A DNA stretch of 64,000 nt from Candidatus Delongbacteria bacterium (GCA_020634015.1 JACKCN010000003.1:186001-250000), one strand, 5' to 3'. Counted from the first letter of the stretch, positions 38,479 through 46,398 are shown. Numbers and translations are program-made. Notes: generated by a model not told the origin, from the letters alone.

Positions 38479-39644
38479 AAGGAAATCTCCAATCTGTGAA
38501 CGCGGGACTTCGCGGTCATCAGTTCGTGAAGGAGGGTGAGGAAGAGGTCTTGGAACGAGTGTTTGCGACTCTCGTGAAAGGTGATCTTTGATTCGACCGT
38601 TTCCAGCGCTTCGCCGATCTCCACCTGTTGGCCCTTTGGGGGGACAACGATCTTCTCGCCGTGGACAATATTCCGATTCAATGTTGGGTTTGCGGCTCCC
38701 GTGTCGAATCGCTTCAGTCGCATAGTCTTAAGCAAGTAACCGACAAATCGGGGATCGTTCCCTTTGAAATCTTTCACCCAAAGAGTCGTGTCATGAGGCC
38801 AATAGTCGGTTGGAATATAGTGGACCGTTCCGAGGGTGCCCTTACGCCCGATAACGACCCCCGGGCCCTTTACTTTCGGTTCATCGTGATAGCTGCTAAC
38901 GCCTCCAGATGAGACGACCGGATACTCTCCGGGTCTTTGGTCCTTTTTCGTGATGTCGAATCCTCTTTGAAGAACAGCGAATGAATCGAAGCGTTTGACC
39001 TCCCAGCTTTCGGGGACGGGGCCGATTTCGGTTTGTTTTTGGGGTTCGTTGCGAAGGCCTTCGGTGAAGAGCTTGTGCATGAGAGCCTTCTTCAGCTCTG
39101 TGGTTGTCTGAATGATCCGCTCCTGCGCTTCGATCGCCTTCTGCACCGTCGACAGGATGTGCGCCATCTTCTTCTGTTCGGCTAGTGGGGGGAGTGAAAG
39201 GCGGAATTCCTTCAGCGAAGGCCACGATGTCCTGGGATGCTGAACCCCGCTCGTCGTTGATTTTGCGTGGTCGATGAATTCATTGCTGTGGATGACAAAC
39301 TTCAAGTACTCTGACTCACAGGAAGGCGTAGCACGAAATGCGAGAATGTCCGTTGAGCATACACCATCAAAATTGGCCCGTGCGCCTTTGCGGAGATACG
39401 GACGAAGCTTTCCAAAGAGAATGTCGTCTACTTTGAAGGCCGTCTTGGCGGACTTCACGTCGCTTTCTTTTCCTCGGCCAACAAACACGGGAAATCCTTG
39501 GGCCAGGTGCTCAAGGCCTACATATGGTGTGTCGCCGCCTTCGATTGGTTTGTATGAATCCTTCACACGATTGCATATGTCACCAAACTTGTGGTTTTCC
39601 CATCCAGGAGGCAGTGGATCAAGAAGCAAGTTGGAATCGCTCAT
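38475..39644 (-). CDS. hsdS: Type I restriction-modification specificity subunit
   Basis: A 389-residue HsdS with two target-recognition domains separated by conserved helical spacers. The first ends in LPPLAEQKKMAHILSTVQKAIEAQERIIQTTTELKKALMHKLFTEG, which I cite only by position (about residues 165-215), and the second ends with a matching ALETVESKI...LTLLHELM helix. The spacer helix begins PLAEQKKMAHIL. The ATG at 39644 follows AGGAG. Its start overlaps the stop of an upstream small gene by 4 nt and its stop overlaps the GHKL-nuclease start by 4 nt, so it is translationally tied to both. It determines which bipartite DNA site HsdM modifies. Confidence 0.93.
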   Translation of the reverse strand: MSDSNLLLDPLPPGWENHKFGDICNRVKDSYKPIEGGDTPYVGLEHLAQGFPVFVGRGKESDVKSAKTAFKVDDILFGKLRPYLRKGARANFDGVCSTDILAFRATPSCESEYLKFVIHSNEFIDHAKSTTSGVQHPRTSWPSLKEFRLSLPPLAEQKKMAHILSTVQKAIEAQERIIQTTTELKKALMHKLFTEGLRNEPQKQTEIGPVPESWEVKRFDSFAVLQRGFDITKKDQRPGEYPVVSSGGVSSYHDEPKVKGPGVVIGRKGTLGTVHYIPTDYWPHDTTLWVKDFKGNDPRFVGYLLKTMRLKRFDTGAANPTLNRNIVHGEKIVVPPKGQQVEIGEALETVESKITFHESRKHSFQDLFLTLLHELMTAKSRVHRLEISL

Positions 39645-39892
39645 GCTCCGTATTTCTCCTGAGATTTTTTGAAAGCCTTGTTCACCCATCGTATTGTAGC
39701 TGTCACTTTCACTCCCCGTGGAAGACCAGTGTATACGTTGACCCAGCCTATCTCCTTTTCTGCGTCTAGGCCACACAACGCATGTTGCCAGCCTGGCCTT
39801 CCACAGGCTCGGAGGCTTACGGGATGGCTTACTGGTCGAGCCCCAGCGGCTTTATGGGGTGCGACTATTATGGCTTGTTCGTGCGTTTTCAC
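39641..39892 (-). CDS. Small protein of unknown function, coupled to hsdS
   Basis: An 83-residue product from a GTG at 39892 with AAGGG upstream. Its stop overlaps the hsdS start by 4 nt (ATGA) and its start lies 2 nt after the stop of the GHKL-regulator remnant. The sequence is basic with a VTATIRWVNKAFKKSQEK end and a beta-rich front (HEQAIIVAPHKAAGA, KEIGWVNVYTGL). No family is recognised. Such position suggests an accessory or regulatory role for the restriction system, for example a small inhibitor of restriction, but there is no direct evidence. The strong linkage on both sides is the main argument that it is real. Confidence 0.55.
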   Translation of the reverse strand: MKTHEQAIIVAPHKAAGARPVSHPVSLRACGRPGWQHALCGLDAEKEIGWVNVYTGLPRGVKVTATIRWVNKAFKKSQEKYGA

Positions 39893-39894
39893 GA

Positions 39895-40452
39895 TTAGCC
39901 CTTTTCTTGGTTTGCCTGCTTGAGCAAGGTGCGGCCCTTGTCGGTAAGGCGATACTGCTGAAGGCGGCTGGTGGGCTTGTCCGGATTGGTGCGCTCCACC
40001 AGTCCCTCGGCCAGTGCCGGGTCGATGGTGGTTTCGCGCAGGCGTCGGCGATCCCTCAGGGCAAAGGCTTCCAGGATCTCGGCGTTGGTCAGGGTGCCGG
40101 GGTTCCAGACCTCCAGCCGGTCGGTGAATAGCATGACCTGGACACTGCCGTTGCTGTTGTGATCGCGGTGGGCCACGGCGTTGACGATGGCCTCGGCCGC
40201 CACGTCCTCTCGCCAGATTGGCATGAGCAATGGCGGGATCGGTCGTTTCCGGAACGAGGTGCCGAACAGTCCTGCCATTGGTGCGCGAAGTTCTGCGGGA
40301 TATCCCGGAAGTCTCCAACCCAAGCTTTTCCTCTCGCCATTTTGGCGCGAGAAATGGCGTGAGAGCTTGCTTTCCCCCAGGAAAGGGTCAGTCTCGCGCC
40401 ATTCTGGCGAGAGGCTTGGCGAGACGGTGGGCCTGTGACTGAGCAATCTCAT
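39895..40452 (-). pseudogene. Truncated AlbA/GHKL-type ATPase-regulator remnant with palindromic insert
   Basis: A 185-codon frame coupled to the upstream fusion gene by a 4-nt ATGA overlap. Its middle matches the GHKL-like (HATPase_c_4) part of AlbA-domain regulators: EAIVNAVAHRDHNSNGSVQVMLF and DRLEVWNPGTLT. Its end matches their winged helix (DKPTSRLQQYRLTDKGRTLL). The N-terminal AlbA domain is absent and the segment after NPG up to the winged helix is deleted, so the original ATPase cannot work. The first ~60 residues are coded by palindromic repeats (40322-40425). It may still be translated. It is a decayed relative of the regulator half of the upstream fusion. Confidence 0.6.
40322..40425. 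repeat. Two inverted copies of a palindromic element inside the regulator remnant
   Basis: A 23-nt unit at 40330-40352 and its inverted relative at 40392-40414 match at 20 of 23 positions, differing in the three central bases. Each also lies in its own hairpin: 40322-40369 pairs AAGCT and CTCGCCATTT arms with AAATGGCG and AGCTT, and 40391-40425 pairs GTCTCGC with GCGAGAC. This looks like a small mobile or REP-like palindromic element that keeps the reading frame open. Confidence 0.6.
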
Positions 40453-41939
40453 GGTTGGAGGATGCGGTATTTGGTCGCGTTTCCTCTGCCTTCCTTCTTC
40501 AGGAAACCGAGGTCCACGAGGTGTTTGAGGTGGTTGAGAGATGTGCGATTCGGAATCTCCATGGCCTTTTTATACTCAGCGGCGGAGACGATCTCTCTTG
40601 CGGCCAACCACTCCCAGCCCCTGCGTTCCGCGGGGCTGAGCTGGTCGAGTATTTCCGCTGGCAGGGCCTGTGTCGCCGCCTGGGCAGTGCGGTAAAGAGT
40701 CAGGTCAAGATAGGGTGCGGTATAACTGAACTTCGGAAGGGGAAGGCCTGCTTCCGTCGCTTTGCTGCGCATGGACTTGAGGCCCAGACCGCGTTCCTCG
40801 GCAAGTTCCATGGTGTTGAAAACCGCATGCAGTCGCGGATTGCGGCTGACCATGGGCGCGGTGAACGACTGCAATTGCTCGAGAGTGATCGGGGCGACGG
40901 GGGCGCCGGGACTGCGGATGGTCACCGTGTCGCCGGTTACCACCAGTTGGATCTTGCAGCCCTCGATGTCGTAGTCACGGTGAACGAGGGCATTGGCGAG
41001 GCCTTCGCGAACCAGTTCGTAGAAGGCATCATTGATACTCGTCCGTTGGGCATTCGAGCGATTGATGGCATCGGGCAGTTTCTCGCGCAGCCAGGCAATC
41101 ACCTGACTGGGGCCCAGCACCATGGGACCGTCAAAATCTCTGAGTTCTTCCCCTGTACCACGGGCAATCGTCGCCATGACACCTGCCTGGAGAAGAATGT
41201 CGCGGGGGTGTTCTCCGAAGAGAAGGTGGGCGAATCGTGTTGGTGCGAGAATGCCGTCTGTGGTTTTCACCAGCAGACCCTGGTGAGACAACCGGCGATG
41301 GAACTCGTCGTCGCTGCCCGTGCCTTTCTTGAACAGAAAGCGGCGGTAGTAGCTGAGCGCTTCGTTGTCGAGATCCTGCATGGACACCTGAGCAGGATTC
41401 TGGTCGTAGAGGGAAGGCGCCAGGGTTGGCCCCTCTTCCATCTGCTCGGCCTTTCGTCGCGCCTGATCGAAGAAGTCGGCATTCTCCCGCTCGATGATTT
41501 CCTGCAGGTCCCGGTCGAATGGAATGACCTCGACGCCCATCTGTCGCAGGTAGCGAAGGCCCTCCCCGGCAACCTTGGGATGTGGGTCCTCACAACCGTA
41601 ATAGACCGTCTTGATTCGTGCGTTGGTGATACGTCGCGAACACCCGATCTTCGGCACAGTGCGGGACATGGGGCCGCAGGGTTCCAGAGTGGCAAAGAGA
41701 ACACAGTCGCTGAGATCCACAGCACCATTCTTGCGCTCGATCAGGGTGTATTCAGCATGGTCGCCCTCGCGCAGCTCACCCCGACTGGCCGTTCGAGTCG
41801 TTCCATCGGGCATCCAGAGCACAGCCCCGACTTTCGGAGGGACCGTATCGTCAGCACGCCTCTCGCGTATGGAAGCCTTCATGACTTCCACCGCTTGCTC
41901 CATCAGCTTTCTCGGATCGAATGGCGTTGACCTGGCCAA
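40449..41939 (-). CDS. RibD-like deaminase fused to GHKL/AlbA-type ATPase and winged helix
   Basis: A 496-residue fusion. Residues about 8-140 are a zinc-dependent deaminase: the catalytic HAE at 61-63, the zinc cysteines C88 (TLEPCGP) and C100, and DPHPKVAGEGLRYLRQMGVEV, which matches the RibD deaminase core. A linker and an AlbA/RecG-like region with a GHKL-like HATPase_c_4 domain follow: EGLANALVHRDYDIEG (about 315-330), then RSPGAPVAPITLEQL and an AEERGLGLKSM element. The last ~70 residues are a winged helix. The TTG at 41939 follows AGGAGG that overlaps the hsdM stop, so it is a supported non-ATG start. It lies 12 nt after hsdM. The deaminase may act on nucleotides or on DNA/RNA bases as an effector; this is inference. 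Confidence 0.8.
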   Translation of the reverse strand: MARSTPFDPRKLMEQAVEVMKASIRERRADDTVPPKVGAVLWMPDGTTRTASRGELREGDHAEYTLIERKNGAVDLSDCVLFATLEPCGPMSRTVPKIGCSRRITNARIKTVYYGCEDPHPKVAGEGLRYLRQMGVEVIPFDRDLQEIIERENADFFDQARRKAEQMEEGPTLAPSLYDQNPAQVSMQDLDNEALSYYRRFLFKKGTGSDDEFHRRLSHQGLLVKTTDGILAPTRFAHLLFGEHPRDILLQAGVMATIARGTGEELRDFDGPMVLGPSQVIAWLREKLPDAINRSNAQRTSINDAFYELVREGLANALVHRDYDIEGCKIQLVVTGDTVTIRSPGAPVAPITLEQLQSFTAPMVSRNPRLHAVFNTMELAEERGLGLKSMRSKATEAGLPLPKFSYTAPYLDLTLYRTAQAATQALPAEILDQLSPAERRGWEWLAAREIVSAAEYKKAMEIPNRTSLNHLKHLVDLGFLKKEGRGNATKYRILQP

Positions 41940-41951
41940 TGGTGGACCCTC

Positions 41952-43511
41952 CTAGACCCCGATCTGCTTCAGAATCTTCATCAAAGCCTTGTCCGTCTCA
42001 CGAGCTTCGGCTTCGATGACCTTCAACTCCGCGACAATCTCCGCAATCGGGCGGTAGGTCTCCGCGTCGCTGGTGTGTATGTAGCGACTCGGTGAGATGT
42101 TGTAGTCGTTTTTCTTCAACTCGGCGTGATCGACGATGCGGCTGAGCTTTTCCTCTTCCTTCCACCCGATGAGGGTCTCGGCGATGCGTTGGATGCCTGC
42201 GTCCGGGATGAAGTTCTTGGGCTCGCCCTTTTCGAAGATCTGACTGGCGTTGACGAGAAAGACCTTGCCCTGACGGGATTTGGGCTTGGCCCTGTTGAGA
42301 AAGAGCACAATGCCCGGGGCAGTGGTGTTGTAGAACAGATTTTCCGGCAGATAGAGTACGCTCTCGATCAGATCCTGATCCACGAACCACTGGCGTACCG
42401 TGCGTTCCTTGTTGCTGCCGGCATTGCCCGAGCCACGCGAGGCAGCACCCGTGTCGAGAACCACGGCAGCACGGCCCGTGTCGTTCAGGCAGGCGTGAAT
42501 GTGCTGAACCCAGCCCCAATCGGCGGAGGACTTTCCCGGGAAGCCCGCACCGGCGGGGAAGCGGTCCAACTCGTCGGCGTCGTAGTCGGCCTCGGTGAAC
42601 GAGTCCTGGTTCCACATGGGATTGGCGACGACACGGTCGAAAGTGCGCAGCCTGCCCCGGCGGTCACGGAATTTTGGGTTCTTGAAAGTGTCACCGATTT
42701 CGATCTGACCTTCCATGTCGTGGATGATCATGTTCATGCTGGCCATGGCCCAGGTTTCCGGTATGTACTCCTGGCCAAACAGCTTCAATGGAGCCACGCT
42801 GCGTTGCTTGCCTATGGAGCGTTCCTCCATGGCGATCTCGCACTTCACGAGCAGCCCGCCGGAACCACAGGTAGGGTCATGGATTTCCATGCCCGGTTCG
42901 GGCTGGAGGACGCGTGACATGATCGTGCCGACTTCCGGTGGTGTGTAGAACTCGCCCGCGCTTGAGCCACTGCCCTCGGCGAACTTGCGGATGAGGTATT
43001 CATAGCTCTTGCCGATGATGTCGGCCTCGACATCATCCAGCCCAAGACGCTTGCTGCTGATGGCTTCGATCAGGTTCGAGAGCCGGTCGTCGTCGAGATC
43101 GCGCACGCCGTGAGTCGTGGCGTTGAAGTCCACGCGATCGATGATGCCCTGCAGCTGCGAGTTCTCTCTGGCAATGGCCCGCATCTGGGTGGTGACATTT
43201 TCACCGATTCTGTCGGCGAGCTTGCGGATTACGGACCAGACAGGCAGATCGGGGTCATCAGGCACAAGGGGGAGGTAGAAACGGACCAGTTTGTGATCGG
43301 CCTTGACGAGTTGGAATGCCTTCTTGCGCGATCCGACTTCCTTGGCAATGCGGTTCACCTCGTCATCGAAGACATCACATAGACGCTTGGTGAAGATCAG
43401 CGGAAGGATGTAGTCCTTGAACTTCGGGGCATCCTTGGCCCCGCGAATTGAGCAGGCGGCGCCCCAGATCCATGATTCCAGCGACTTGCCATTGCCTTTG
43501 TTGTTTGCCAT
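41952..43511 (-). CDS. hsdM: Type I DNA methyltransferase subunit
   Basis: A 519-residue adenine methyltransferase that methylates the site selected by HsdS. The N-terminal helical HsdM domain (SIRGAKDAPKFKDYILPLIF) is followed by the SAM-binding motif DPTCGSGG at 212-219 and the catalytic motif IV NPMW at 297-300. Most N6-adenine methyltransferases have NPPY/F/W at this site, so the Met is unusual but does not remove the key Asn and Pro. The ATG at 43511 has AAGGA about 11 nt upstream; the longer frame to 43571 adds only non-homologous residues. It lies 66 nt after the FTCD-like gene and starts the core restriction cluster. Confidence 0.95.
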   Translation of the reverse strand: MANNKGNGKSLESWIWGAACSIRGAKDAPKFKDYILPLIFTKRLCDVFDDEVNRIAKEVGSRKKAFQLVKADHKLVRFYLPLVPDDPDLPVWSVIRKLADRIGENVTTQMRAIARENSQLQGIIDRVDFNATTHGVRDLDDDRLSNLIEAISSKRLGLDDVEADIIGKSYEYLIRKFAEGSGSSAGEFYTPPEVGTIMSRVLQPEPGMEIHDPTCGSGGLLVKCEIAMEERSIGKQRSVAPLKLFGQEYIPETWAMASMNMIIHDMEGQIEIGDTFKNPKFRDRRGRLRTFDRVVANPMWNQDSFTEADYDADELDRFPAGAGFPGKSSADWGWVQHIHACLNDTGRAAVVLDTGAASRGSGNAGSNKERTVRQWFVDQDLIESVLYLPENLFYNTTAPGIVLFLNRAKPKSRQGKVFLVNASQIFEKGEPKNFIPDAGIQRIAETLIGWKEEEKLSRIVDHAELKKNDYNISPSRYIHTSDAETYRPIAEIVAELKVIEAEARETDKALMKILKQIGV

Positions 43512-43577
43512 ATGCAAACGGTCCTTCGAGTTTCCTGCAATGATGCTTCTCGTTCTGTGATTCCAAATCAATCGAAG

Positions 43578-44249
43578 TCAAGCCAAAGACTCCCGATGGA
43601 CAACTGCTTCACGAAGCTGATTGATTCTGGTTGCCAATTCCATCTGCAAACTGCTCAGTTTCGCGGATTGGACATCCGCTCGCTCACGAGTCTTCACCGC
43701 CCAGTCACTGCCTTTGAATCTCGACAGGTTCAAGTAGACGATGGACAATGAACCCGAAGCGGCGGCCAATGCGGAACTCAATGCAACTCCGGAATCGCCG
43801 CGCGCCGCTTTGAACCCCAGATCAAAGACAATCAGTGCCTTCTCTGCAAGTGTCAGACATACTTCGGCGATTTCGATTGGGATATCTGTCGCCTTCCTTA
43901 GCTCTTCAAGTGCCCGCTCCGAAAGTGCGCGCCTCTTGTTCCTGTCCTCTTCGGCATCTCGCAGTCGCCTGGCCTGAATGACACGTTCGAACTGCTCTGA
44001 GTCACTCTGTAATGCGCTCACCAGTTTGGGTTCGATGCCGTTCAGGATATCCTGGTTGGCCAATGTCAACTGGGGGACGACTCCTTGATACTGATCTCGG
44101 CCATTCGTCAGAGACACAACTGTCTGCAACAGTTTGCACGCAAGCAATCCAATCAGCGCGGCGGCACTTCCGGATCCAGGTTTGTGATTCCCGGAGCCGA
44201 ATTTGTTCAGCAGCTGATCCGCCGGCAACTTGATCAACTCTCCAGTCAC
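43578..44249 (-). CDS. FTCD-like cyclodeaminase/cyclohydrolase-family protein
   Basis: A 223-residue helical protein with the formimidoyltetrahydrofolate cyclodeaminase pattern: ADQLLNKFGSGNHKPGSGSAAALIGLLACKLLQTVVSLT, in which the usual PGGGS is PGSGS. Related proteins are methenyltetrahydrofolate cyclohydrolases or the C-terminal half of FTCD. I chose the GTG at 44249, which follows GGAAGGA; the open frame up to 44552 lacks homologous sequence. It precedes hsdM on the same strand with 66 nt between, so cotranscription is possible. A folate enzyme in a restriction locus is unexpected; it may be a repurposed fold. Confidence 0.7.
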   Translation of the reverse strand: MTGELIKLPADQLLNKFGSGNHKPGSGSAAALIGLLACKLLQTVVSLTNGRDQYQGVVPQLTLANQDILNGIEPKLVSALQSDSEQFERVIQARRLRDAEEDRNKRRALSERALEELRKATDIPIEIAEVCLTLAEKALIVFDLGFKAARGDSGVALSSALAAASGSLSIVYLNLSRFKGSDWAVKTRERADVQSAKLSSLQMELATRINQLREAVVHRESLA

Positions 44250-44758
44250 AACTTGTCCTTCCAAATGGCCACCCATTGGCTGGGATGTGGTGCTTTCATT
44301 GAAATGGCCGGCTATCGGTGCTTCGGCTGACTGCCCCACAAAACCTACTGCTTGCCGATCGCACTGTGAAACAACATATCGATATGGCGAACTGCCAAGG
44401 AACGCTGCACAACCATCCGTGGCCCAGACTTTTCTGCGGATGCGTGGTGGATTGCGATCAGACAGGGCGTTCTTGGCTGGAGAGATGTGTGGAGTGTCAG
44501 CTGGTGTGTGAGCCATGGCGGCTGGCGCTGCTGTCAACTCATTGAAAATCATGATCCTCGGGGTTCTGTACTCCGGATCCGGTGGTCAAAAGCCACTCAT
44601 TCCAACATGTAGTACTGCTCGTTCGGTTCAGCTGGCCGGGCGGGGTTGGAGCAGTGGGCCCGAAAGATGCCAGGGGTGCTCCCCAGTGAAGCTGGCGCTC
44701 ATCCTGTCCCGCTGCCCGAGCCATCTGTGCAGAAGGTCTCCTGCAACTTTCTTGATGA
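44250..44758. other. Upstream region of the restriction operon, no supported gene
   Basis: The 509 nt between the ZIP gene and the FTCD-like gene hold no frame with both a ribosome-binding site and recognisable sequence. The promoter of the minus-strand hsd operon should lie here. I found no tRNA, integrase or clear direct repeats that would mark an island end. Confidence 0.55.
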
Positions 44759-45493
44759 CTACCGTACGACCCATGCGATCAGACCGATGCCCGCGAGCAG
44801 AAGCAGGAGGTCCAGCAGCGTCAGGCGGAGACTGGTCTTGCCGCGCTGGGTGGGGATCAGGTCCGCGAGGGCCACGTAGATGAACCCCGCGGCGGCGAAG
44901 GACAGCAGATAGGGGCCCGCGTGGTGCATCTGCGAGAGGAAGAAATATCCAAGGGCAGCGCCGACAACCGCAGTCAGGCTCGTCACGGCGTTGAGGAAGA
45001 GGGCGCGTCGTCGCGTGTAGCCGCTGCTGAGGTAGACCATGAATTCGCCGACTTCCTGCGGTACTTCATGGGCGATGGTCGAGAGTGTCACGGTCAGACC
45101 CAGTGGCACGGAACTCAGGAAGGCGCCCGCGATGACCACGCCGTCAACGAAGTTGTGAAACGCGTCGCCGATGAGCAGGAGCGGCCCGGAGCTGGCGTGA
45201 ACATCACAGTCGTGCTTGTGGCAATGACGCCACACCAGCAGCTTTTCGAGCACGAAGAAGCTGACGATTCCGACCAGCATGGCTTGTGCCACTGTGGACG
45301 TGGGCAGGGAATCGGCCGCGTGGGGGATCATGCCCAGCATGGCGGCCCCCAGCAGTGTGCCGGTGGAAAAACTGATCAGCCGCGGCAGTGCGCGTTCCAG
45401 ACGGGCAGGCTTGACGGTCAGGACCGTGGCGGCCAGAAGGACGGAGACGATGCCTCCCGCCAGGGATGCGAAGAGGATCAGCAGAAGGATCAT
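44759..45493 (-). CDS. ZIP-family metal transporter
   Basis: A 244-residue inner-membrane protein with about eight hydrophobic segments. The histidine-rich loop (VWRHCHKHDCDVHAS, about residues 88-102) and the transport motifs HNFVDGVVIAG and HEVPQEVGEFMVYL in the middle helices are ZIP hallmarks; the paired metal ligands H, N/D and H, E, E are in place. ZIP proteins carry zinc, iron or manganese into the cytoplasm. It is the last gene in the minus-strand metal region and starts about 70 nt after the NifX-like gene. Confidence 0.92.
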   Translation of the reverse strand: MILLLILFASLAGGIVSVLLAATVLTVKPARLERALPRLISFSTGTLLGAAMLGMIPHAADSLPTSTVAQAMLVGIVSFFVLEKLLVWRHCHKHDCDVHASSGPLLLIGDAFHNFVDGVVIAGAFLSSVPLGLTVTLSTIAHEVPQEVGEFMVYLSSGYTRRRALFLNAVTSLTAVVGAALGYFFLSQMHHAGPYLLSFAAAGFIYVALADLIPTQRGKTSLRLTLLDLLLLLAGIGLIAWVVR

Positions 45494-45564
45494 CGCCTCA
45501 CCTGCCTGTCACCGGTGTGCATGTCCGTCCGGCCAAGGTGCGTGTTCACCGTGGAAACCTGAGG

Positions 45565-45936
45565 TCACACATGGCCATGAGCATCGTGAGCGCAGGCCAG
45601 TGCCGGCTCCATCCTTCCCAGGCGGCCCGCCCTGAACTCGACCAGCATGTCCCTGACGGTCCCTTGCCTGGAAATGTATACCTGGAGTCTGGCGGCGGTG
45701 AGTTTGCTCAGCGCGCCATTGCCGATTCCGCCAACGACAACGCCCTCGATCCGTTCGTTCTGGAGCGCCTGGAGCGGCATGCACTTGCCGTGCTGGTGAT
45801 GCTGGTTGCCGTTGACGATGGCATGGCAACTCTGGTCCTCGGTGTCCACGATCAGAAAGGCGGGAGCCGAACCGAAATGGGCGCAGATCTCACTGTCGAG
45901 CTGGTTGTCAGCATTGATGGGAACGCAGATCTTCAT
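45565..45936 (-). CDS. NifX/NifB-like iron-molybdenum-cofactor-binding-fold protein
   Basis: A 123-residue protein with MKICVPINADNQLDSEICAHFGSAPAFLIVD-type sequence: the N-terminal strand ICVPIN, HFGSAPAFLIVD and a central VVVGGIGNGALSKL, which fit the dinitrogenase iron-molybdenum cofactor family. Members outside nitrogen fixation bind metal clusters and are often near DUF134 and metal genes. The ATG at 45936 has a strong AAGGAG upstream. The tail is histidine-rich (CAHDAHGHV), which suggests metal binding. It follows a DUF134 gene by 90 nt, a common pairing. Confidence 0.85.
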   Translation of the reverse strand: MKICVPINADNQLDSEICAHFGSAPAFLIVDTEDQSCHAIVNGNQHHQHGKCMPLQALQNERIEGVVVGGIGNGALSKLTAARLQVYISRQGTVRDMLVEFRAGRLGRMEPALACAHDAHGHV

Positions 45937-46026
45937 GATCGAATCTCCTTGAATGTTCATCACCGTGTGAGCGGAGTTCCGTTGCCGCGGCCGGGCTGTT
46001 CGCGGTCCCTGCGGACTTCTGAGTCT

Positions 46027-46398
46027 TCAGTCCACCGAGTCATCATGGAGGCGGCAGCACCGGCGTGCCGTCATCTGGATCGGGCCCCCTTCGATGCGCA
46101 GTGCCTTTCCATGCACCAGGGCATCCGCGGTCTTGCGGTGGGCGGATTCGATGATCCGGCTGAAGGTCGCGCGGGAGATGTTCATCTGCGCGGCTGCCTG
46201 CTCCTGGTACAGGCCCTCAAGATCGGCGAGGCGGATGGCCTCGAACTCGTCGAGAGTCATGACCACTTCCTCGAGGGTACTCCTGCGGATGCCCATCGGC
46301 TTGAAGACCGGCGACGCGGGGCTCCCGGCGATCCGGCGGCAATTGAAAGGTCGCGGCACGAGTGGGCTCCTGTCCATGGATGGTGTGCATATGTTCAT
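46027..46398 (-). CDS. DUF134-family DNA-binding protein
   Basis: A 123-residue protein with the DUF134 pattern: VPRPFNCRRI, FKPMGIRRSTLEEVVMTLDEFEAIRLADLEG and the helix-turn-helix QEQAAAQMNISRATFSRIIESAHRKTADAL, followed by GKALRIEGG. The family is a sigma-70 region 4-like DNA-binding protein. The start is either ATG 46398 or ATG 46377; neither has a strong ribosome-binding site. It sits directly upstream of the NifX-like gene, a pairing found in many genomes, and may regulate it or the ZIP gene. Confidence 0.88.
   Translation of the reverse strand: MNICTPSMDRSPLVPRPFNCRRIAGSPASPVFKPMGIRRSTLEEVVMTLDEFEAIRLADLEGLYQEQAAAQMNISRATFSRIIESAHRKTADALVHGKALRIEGGPIQMTARRCCRLHDDSVD

Noticed and set aside
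44250..44552. N-terminal extension of the FTCD-like gene to an ATG at 44552
   Set aside because: The extra ~100 residues are not FTCD-like, and a GTG at 44249 has a good GGAAGGA site.
32078..44758. Looking for an integrase, tRNA attachment site or prophage genes bounding the defence locus
   Set aside because: None was seen; the nearest tRNA (51255-51326) is 6.5 kb away and no direct repeats were found.
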